In this document: positions 8,807 to 13,256 of the stretch, piece after piece | Numbering within the stretch: the first letter of the stretch is position 1 | Layout: every line of letters starts with the position of its first letter | Assembly (NCBI GenBank): GCA_955652025.1 | Contig: CATPAO010000256.1 | Location: 1-13,256 of the forward strand | From: Casimicrobiaceae bacterium | Lineage (GTDB): Bacteria; Pseudomonadota; Gammaproteobacteria; Burkholderiales; Casimicrobiaceae | Length of the DNA stretch: 13,256 bases | Direction: 5' to 3' | The notes under the pieces: generated by a model | Told to the model about the DNA's origin: nothing | Databases searched by the model: none | What the model saw: only the letters and a program-made list of their open reading frames with translations | Translations under genes and position numbers: made by a program

Positions 8807-9615
8807 GTCATCATGCCTTCTTCGCCAAGCAGCCCACGCGGTCGAATCAACAGAACCACGGCCATCAGCACATACATGATCGCCTCACTTGCCGCGGGCA
8901 GGAACACCGCAGTAACGCCGGATGCAACACCGATCAGCAAACCGCCAAGCAATGTGCCGGTAAGGCTGCCGACGCCGCCCACAATGATGGCGATGAAGCT
9001 CGGCATCAGCAGTCCCGTTCCCATTGTCGGCTCCAGCCCGAGCTGACCTGCGGCGAGCACGCCGCTTAGGCCGGCAAGAAAGATTCCAACGGCAAAATTG
9101 AGCGAGCGCAATCTGCCCACATTGATCCCGAGCGACGCGACAGTTTCGAGGTCGAGCGTGCCGGCGCGGATGCGCACGCCGAGGCGGGTATAGCGCAAGA
9201 GCACGAAAAGCAGTCCCACCGCGACTGCCACGGTGCCGACCATGAACAGGCGGTAGCCCGTGATGAAGAAGAACTCGTTACTCAGGGGTTGCGCCAGAAC
9301 GGCAGGAATCGTCACCGGCTTGCCCTGCGCGCCCCAGATGAAACGGGTGCCGTCCTCGAGGATGAAGGCCAGGCCGAACGTCAACAGCAGGCTGTACAGC
9401 GGATCGCGCCCGTACAGCCTCCTAATAAGCGTCCGTTCGATGACGAGACCGATGATGGCGGTGAGCAGCGGCGCGATCAGCAGCGCGCCCCAGAAGCCGA
9501 CATAGGGCGTGATCGTATAGGCAATGTAGCCGCCGACGACAAGGAAGCCGCCATGGGCGAAGTTGATCACATTGCTCAAATTGAGAATGAGCGACAACCC
9601 AAGCGCCATCAGCAC
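8803..9615 (-). CDS. livH: HAAT-type ABC transporter permease LivH (start uncertain)
   Basis: Partner permease of LivM. From the first canonical start, GTG at 9615, there are 270 residues with NFAHGG (18-23), the coupling loop around GVRIRAGTLDLETVASLGI (146-164), and IVGGVGSLTGTLLGGLLIG near the C-terminus. LivH proteins usually have about 285-300 residues and begin with a membrane segment of the type LLNGLxxGAxYALxALGLxL. Here exactly that segment (ITQLLLFNVTNGLIIGAFY, 9616-9672) is encoded in frame just upstream of GTG 9615, yet no ATG, GTG or TTG occurs in this frame back to the livK stop. Either a rare start (ATA 9672, CTG 9636, ATC 9633) is used, or one base is missing. ATG 9695, with a GAAGG ribosome site, is in another frame and reaches TAA after eight codons. 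GTG 9615 has no Shine-Dalgarno. Confidence 0.88.
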   Translation of the reverse strand: MLMALGLSLILNLSNVINFAHGGFLVVGGYIAYTITPYVGFWGALLIAPLLTAIIGLVIERTLIRRLYGRDPLYSLLLTFGLAFILEDGTRFIWGAQGKPVTIPAVLAQPLSNEFFFITGYRLFMVGTVAVAVGLLFVLLRYTRLGVRIRAGTLDLETVASLGINVGRLRSLNFAVGIFLAGLSGVLAAGQLGLEPTMGTGLLMPSFIAIIVGGVGSLTGTLLGGLLIGVASGVTAVFLPAASEAIMYVLMAVVLLIRPRGLLGEEGMMT

Positions 9616-9753
9616 GTAAAACGCACCGATGATCAGCCCGTTCGTGACGTTGAAGAGGAGAAGTTGGGTTATCGCCGACTCACGTCTTGACGCATGCCGC
9701 GCCTTCGCCGCGCCACTACTATTCCAAGCACGCCTATCATGGTCATGGGAATG

Positions 9754-9778
9754 ACGCCCGGCGACACCGCTCGGGCGT
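9754..9778 (-). other. Strong hairpin in the livK-livH gap
   Basis: Eleven bases after the livK stop the minus strand reads ACGCCCG, a bulged A, GCG, GTGT, CGC, CGGGCGT: ten base pairs with one bulge and a four-base loop. No T-run follows, so readthrough into livH is expected. Hairpins after the binding-protein gene of ABC importer operons are known to stabilise the upstream mRNA and give an excess of binding protein over membrane subunits (as in malE-malF). That function is inferred here. The rest of the 174-nt gap (9616-9789) holds the unexplained livH upstream frame and ATG 9695. Confidence 0.55.
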
Positions 9779-9789
9779 TGCCCGCGGGA

Positions 9790-11052
9790 TCAGGCCGGCC
9801 ATTGCACCTTGCAGCCGGTCGCATTCTCGGGTGGTGCGGTCGTGTCCCCCGCAATCACGTTGTCGACGCGGAAGAGGTCCTCGGGATCCCCGGCCGGCTT
9901 GCCCAGCGCCTCGCCCACGAAGGCCGAAGTCATCAACTGGTGGTCACCTTTGCGGTAGTAGCACTTGTTAGGTTGTAGTTTGACGTCGCTCGCCAGCTCG
10001 AACCCACCGAGCGCTTCGGCGAGTTTCCTCGCATCGAGGGACTTCTCTTTGTTCGCGACGGCGGCAAGCGTGTGGACCGAGGTATAGCCGAACCAGTGAC
10101 GCGCCGTGGGAACCTTGCCGCCGTTCATCTTTCGGATATCGGCGACAAACTTATCGACACCCGGCACGCCGGGCTGCTTCCAATACCACTCGAACATCCA
10201 GATGCCGACGCGCGCCTCAGGCGGCATCGCCTCGAGCGACTCGAGTTCCTGCTGCAGCCCGGCAACATGAATCTGTTTTTCGATGCCAAATTGTGCGATC
10301 TGCTTCAGGCAATTGACCATGTCGGAACCCTGCGGCAGAACCAGCAGAACGTCCGGATTGGCGGCGCGCGCCTTGATGAGATAGGCGGAGAAGTCGGTGG
10401 TGCCGAGCGGCGTGAGCTCGTTGCCGGTTATCGTTCCGCCGAGCTTCTGCAAATCGAGCGCCGCGGCCTTCTGCAGCGTGTGGCCGAACGCGTAGTCCGG
10501 CGTAATGAAATGCCATTTCTTGCCGTACTTGGTGAAGAGCAGGTCGGCGACTGCGTTCGCCTCCATGCTCGTCGTGTTGCAGACGCGATAGACGTTCCAC
10601 TTGCAATCGCTGCCCGTGATTGTGTCGGTGTGGCCGCCGGAGACGATGTGCAGTACCTTCTTCTCGTTGCTGACCTGTGCGATGGCCTGGGCAATGCCGG
10701 AATTTACATCGCCGATAAGAAAGGTGACCTGATCCCGCTCGATCAGCTTGCGCGCCTTCTGCACGCCGGTGCCGACGTCGTTCGCCGAGTCCTCGACCAG
10801 CAGCTCGATCGGCCGCCCGAGGATGCCGCCCTTGTCGTTGATCTGCTGGACGGCGAGCCTGGCGCCCATCACTTCATTCTGCGCAACCGCCGCGTAGACG
10901 CCGGTCAAGGGATCGACCAGGCCGATCCGCAGGGGGGTCTCGCCGCGTGCTTTGATGATGAAGGGCGGCGCCACCTGCAACGCAGCAGCCGCGGCCGCAC
11001 CCTTGAGTACGGTGCGACGATTGAAGGTACGGATTGGGCTCGGTGCTGTCAT
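9790..11052 (-). CDS. livK: ABC transporter periplasmic binding protein, LivK/type I fold
   Basis: Substrate-capturing periplasmic protein of the HAAT importer, 420 residues (Peripla_BP_6-like). The N-terminus has a twin-arginine-like signal: NRRTVLKG (11-18) followed by a short alanine-rich stretch and cleavage probably near KARGE, so export by Tat is likely. The mature part opens LRIGLVDPLTGVYA, with QNEVMGARLAVQQIN and GGILGRPIELLVEDSAND, characteristic of this fold. Four cysteines occur in two spaced pairs (GSDCKWNVYRVC; NKCYY and a C-terminal GCKVQW) and could form disulfides. A strong GGAGGAG stands 6 nt before the ATG. It is the first gene of the operon, divergent from lctP. Ligand unknown: amino acids, amides, aromatic or other carboxylates are all possible in this family. 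Confidence 0.95.
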   Translation of the reverse strand: MTAPSPIRTFNRRTVLKGAAAAAALQVAPPFIIKARGETPLRIGLVDPLTGVYAAVAQNEVMGARLAVQQINDKGGILGRPIELLVEDSANDVGTGVQKARKLIERDQVTFLIGDVNSGIAQAIAQVSNEKKVLHIVSGGHTDTITGSDCKWNVYRVCNTTSMEANAVADLLFTKYGKKWHFITPDYAFGHTLQKAAALDLQKLGGTITGNELTPLGTTDFSAYLIKARAANPDVLLVLPQGSDMVNCLKQIAQFGIEKQIHVAGLQQELESLEAMPPEARVGIWMFEWYWKQPGVPGVDKFVADIRKMNGGKVPTARHWFGYTSVHTLAAVANKEKSLDARKLAEALGGFELASDVKLQPNKCYYRKGDHQLMTSAFVGEALGKPAGDPEDLFRVDNVIAGDTTAPPENATGCKVQWPA

Positions 11053-11334
11053 GGTTCTCTCCTCCGACTGTTATTCGATGGTCAATCGCCCGAATCGCCA
11101 ACCCAGGGCCTGACAATCTTCGGGGGGAATCTTGACCGGGTTGGATGCGATCTGCAAGGCCCCGGGCCTGCGGGCGCCCGAAGCGCGACGGCTACCAACA
11201 TGGCGGTTGCCGCCGCGCGCGCGCCGAAGTAGCATGTCGCGCGACCCGGGTGGGCAACATCGGCACTAGGAGAGTCTTAGGGGATCGTTACCTGAGACGT
11301 GCGCTCCCGTCCGGCTGGTCCAAAAGGGGGGAAC
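11053..11334. promoter_or_regulatory. Divergent control region livK / lctP
   Basis: This 282-nt non-coding region must hold promoters for the importer operon (minus) and the permease (plus). Two palindromes stand out: the perfect 10-mer GTCGCGCGAC (11236-11245) and an interrupted CTAGGA-GAG-TCTTAG (11266-11280), both on the lctP side and suitable in size for operators. TTGACC (11132-11137) is a possible -35 for lctP but has no good -10. On the minus strand GAATAA occurs near the livK start, with TTGGCG upstream at 19 nt, a poor match. The regulator is not encoded in the window. Confidence 0.4.
11322..11331 (+). promoter_or_regulatory. Ribosome binding site deciding the lctP start
   Basis: AAAAGGGGGG ends three bases before ATG 11335. 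It supports that ATG over an in-frame GTG at 11299, which would place this purine run inside the coding sequence and add 12 polar residues (with Pro-Ala-Gly-Pro) unlike LctP N-termini. Confidence 0.75.
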
Positions 11335-13149
11335 ATGTACCAGCAAATCTACAACCCGTTGGGGAATGCGTTTTTCTCCACGGTGGTCGCGGCGATACCG
11401 ATTCTCGTCCTGCTGTATTTCATCGCGCTGTACAGGTACCGCGATGCGGAGGGCGAAGTGCACATGGGCATCTCCGCGCCCTATGCGGCGTTTTTCGGCG
11501 TCATCGCCGCATTCCTAATTTCTTGTCTGGTCTTCAAAATGCCGGTTGCCGCGGCGGTCTCGGCCTTCGCGCTCGGGACGCTCTCGGGGTTCCTCGGCAT
11601 CATCTGGATCGTCCTGGCTGCGATGTTCCTGTATGCGATGAGCGTGGCGTCGGGCAAATTCGAGATCGTCAAGGAGTCGATCGTCCACATCTCGTTCGAC
11701 CGCCGGCTCCAGTGCGTGCTGATTGCGTTTTCGTTCGGCGCGATCATCGAGGGAACCTCGGGCTTCGGGACGCCGGTGGCCATCGCCGGTGCGGTCATGG
11801 TGGGCCTGGGGTTCAAGCCATTTCAGTCCGCGGTTCTGAATCTCCTGGCGAACACCGCGCCGGTGGCGTGGGGTGCGATCGGCACCCCGATCGTCACGCT
11901 CGCCGCGGTGAGCGGTCTCGACCAGGTCACGCTTTCCGCGATGGCGGGCCGGCAGCTGCCGTTCGTGTCGGTCCTCGTTCCGTTCTGGCTGGTCGCCACG
12001 TTCGTGAAGATGGAAGGCGGAACCTGGAAGGAAGCGTTCGAGGTGTGGCCCGCGGCGCTGGTTGCGGGTGTCTCATTTGCCCTCATGCAGTTCTATGCTT
12101 CAGGTACCAACGAATTCCACTTGATGACCGACGTGGTTTCGGGCGTGTTCTCGGTTATTTGCACGGCACTGTTCCTGCGTTTTGTCTGGCACCCGAAGAC
12201 GCGCTTTCTCCTGAAGGCCGATCGCGAAGCCCTGGCCAAGGCCGGCAAGAGTACCGTGACTGCGACCTCCGACAGCAGCGAATGGAAGTATCGGTATACG
12301 GCCAAGGAAACCATTTACGCGTGGATGCCATGGGTGATCCTGATCCTGTGCTGCGCGCTGTGGGGCATGCCTGTTTTCAAGACGTATCTGAACAGCCTGT
12401 TCTCCGGCGTCACCTTCGCGACCACGCTGCTGGGCTCGCCTTTCGCGGGGACGCTCTCGCTGCCGGTGTGGGACATGCCAGCACTGCACAATCTCGTGCA
12501 GCGGATGCCGCCGGTCGCGCCGATCAACGCGAAACCCGAGGTGGCTCGGTTCACCATCAACTGGTTGTCGGCCGCGGGCACGGGCGTCTTCGTCGCGGCG
12601 ATCTTGTCCGGCTTGGTACTGCGATTGACCGGCGCGCAATGGAAAGAGGCCTTGGTGCAGACGCTGCGCCGCATGAAGATTCCGGTCCTCGTGATTGGCC
12701 AGGTGCTCGGACTCGGCTTTCTTACGCGTTACGCCGGCACGGATGCGGTTCTCGGCCTCGCGTTCACGGGCGCCGGGTTCATGTATCCGTTTTTCGCGGC
12801 GTATCTGGGTTGGCTCGGCGTGTTCCTCACGGGCTCGGACACGGCCTCCAACGCTTTGTTCGGCAGTCTGCAGCGAATCACCGCCCAGCAGCTCGGCTTG
12901 AATCCGATCCTGATCGTGGCCACGAACTCGACCGGCGGCGTGATGGGCAAAATGATCGACGCCCAGTCCATCATGGTGGCGTGCGCGGCGTGTTACGACG
13001 ATCCCAAGGAACGAAAGTATGCGTTGGGGCCGATCTTCCGCACGGTGTTCTGGCACTCGATCGCCGGAGCTTCGGTGATCGGTGTGATCGCCCTGCTGCA
13101 GGCATATGTCTTCCCAGGGATGATTCCGATACCGCCGATCGGGAAGTAA
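11335..13149 (+). CDS. lctP: L-lactate permease family transporter
   Basis: Inner-membrane secondary transporter of the LctP family (TC 2.A.14), which imports lactate, and in some members glycolate, with protons. The 604 residues form about 13 hydrophobic segments, starting at 15-34. Family motifs are FGAIIEGTSGFGTPVAI (134-150), NLLANTAPVAWGAIGTPI (169-186), GSDTASNALFGSLQ (500-513) and NSTGGVMGKMIDAQSI (531-546). Well-known members (LldP, GlcA) have about 550 residues; the extra length seems to lie in a polar central loop (about 295-325, rich in Lys, Ser, Thr) and the segment after it. The next gene starts 39 nt downstream on the same strand and is probably cotranscribed. No lactate dehydrogenase gene is visible, so the exact substrate is open. 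Confidence 0.95.
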   Translation: MYQQIYNPLGNAFFSTVVAAIPILVLLYFIALYRYRDAEGEVHMGISAPYAAFFGVIAAFLISCLVFKMPVAAAVSAFALGTLSGFLGIIWIVLAAMFLYAMSVASGKFEIVKESIVHISFDRRLQCVLIAFSFGAIIEGTSGFGTPVAIAGAVMVGLGFKPFQSAVLNLLANTAPVAWGAIGTPIVTLAAVSGLDQVTLSAMAGRQLPFVSVLVPFWLVATFVKMEGGTWKEAFEVWPAALVAGVSFALMQFYASGTNEFHLMTDVVSGVFSVICTALFLRFVWHPKTRFLLKADREALAKAGKSTVTATSDSSEWKYRYTAKETIYAWMPWVILILCCALWGMPVFKTYLNSLFSGVTFATTLLGSPFAGTLSLPVWDMPALHNLVQRMPPVAPINAKPEVARFTINWLSAAGTGVFVAAILSGLVLRLTGAQWKEALVQTLRRMKIPVLVIGQVLGLGFLTRYAGTDAVLGLAFTGAGFMYPFFAAYLGWLGVFLTGSDTASNALFGSLQRITAQQLGLNPILIVATNSTGGVMGKMIDAQSIMVACAACYDDPKERKYALGPIFRTVFWHSIAGASVIGVIALLQAYVFPGMIPIPPIGK

Positions 13150-13188
13150 GACGCGAAGCGCAGAGACAACCACAAAGGGAGGGAAAGC

Positions 13189-13256
13189 ATGAGAAAACTA
13201 ACTGCTGTCCTGGCAGGACTGCTCGTCCCGGCGTTCCTGTTGGCAGGGACCGTCGC
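13189..13256 (+). CDS. Start of a gene for a secreted or lipid-anchored protein (partial)
   Basis: Only 22 codons and two bases are in the window: MRKLTAVLAGLLVPAFLLAG followed by TVA. This is a classical Sec signal peptide: two basic residues, then a hydrophobic core of about 16 residues. A GGGAGG ribosome site lies 7 nt before the ATG and 39 nt separate it from the lctP stop, so it probably belongs to the lctP transcript. The family cannot be recognised from so little. A periplasmic enzyme, porin or solute-binding protein would all fit. Confidence 0.75.
   Translation, partial: MRKLTAVLAGLLVPAFLLAGTV

Noticed and set aside
9669..9854. 61-codon minus-strand open frame overlapping the livK end
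   Set aside because: Arg/Pro-rich product without features; only its last ATG (9695) is of interest as a possible original livH start.
10072..11232. 386-codon plus-strand open frame opposite livK
   Set aside because: Antisense to a clear periplasmic binding protein gene and running through its promoter region.
11299..11334. Upstream GTG start for lctP
   Set aside because: The AAAAGGGGGG ribosome site belongs to ATG 11335, and the added residues are unlike the family.
12100..13173. 357-codon minus-strand open frame opposite lctP
   Set aside because: Antisense to a fully motif-bearing permease; the predicted protein is His/Arg/Gln-rich without family features.

Overview
The window looks like chromosomal DNA of a high-GC Gram-negative proteobacterium. 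The gene content and order suggest a betaproteobacterium (Burkholderiales-like): a yceD-rpmF-plsX-fabH-fabD-fabG cluster, divergent from a yceF-type Maf gene that overlaps a short RsmI-like methyltransferase. That placement is an inference from gene order and protein similarity recalled from memory, not from a search.

Region 1 (1-4343, minus strand) is the fatty-acid and phospholipid initiation operon, read right to left: yceD (DUF177), rpmF (ribosomal protein L32), plsX, fabH, fabD, and fabG, which is cut by the left edge. fabH overlaps plsX by 8 nt, and fabH-fabD and fabD-fabG are separated by only 11 nt each. The one real gap, 128 nt between rpmF and plsX, carries a strong GC hairpin just after the rpmF stop. 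Together these genes link a ribosomal protein to acyl-phosphate synthesis (PlsX) and to the malonyl-ACP, condensation and ketoreduction steps of type II fatty-acid synthesis.

Region 2 (4344-5765, plus strand) is the divergent pair yceF (Maf nucleotide pyrophosphatase) and a tetrapyrrole-methylase-fold SAM methyltransferase, overlapping by 7 nt.

Region 3 (5805-11052, minus strand) is a complete branched-chain amino acid/amide type (HAAT) ABC importer, transcribed livK-livH-livM-livG-livF, followed by a two-CBS-domain protein. H/M, M/G and G/F each overlap by 4 nt. livK encodes a binding protein with a twin-arginine-like signal and is separated from livH by 174 nt holding a strong hairpin. The livH frame continues upstream of its first usable start codon with what looks like the normal first membrane segment, but no ATG, GTG or TTG exists there. 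This is the main oddity of the window. The substrate of the importer cannot be read from the sequence.

Region 4 (11053-13256, plus strand) holds a 282-nt divergent control region, a lactate permease family (LctP) transporter of 604 residues, and the first 22 codons of a gene starting with a signal peptide.

I see no CRISPR array, tRNA, rRNA, insertion sequence or phage gene, and no clearly new multigene system. The interesting signals are the livH start, the two similar hairpins that follow the first or second gene of each minus-strand operon, and an inverted repeat before the CBS gene.
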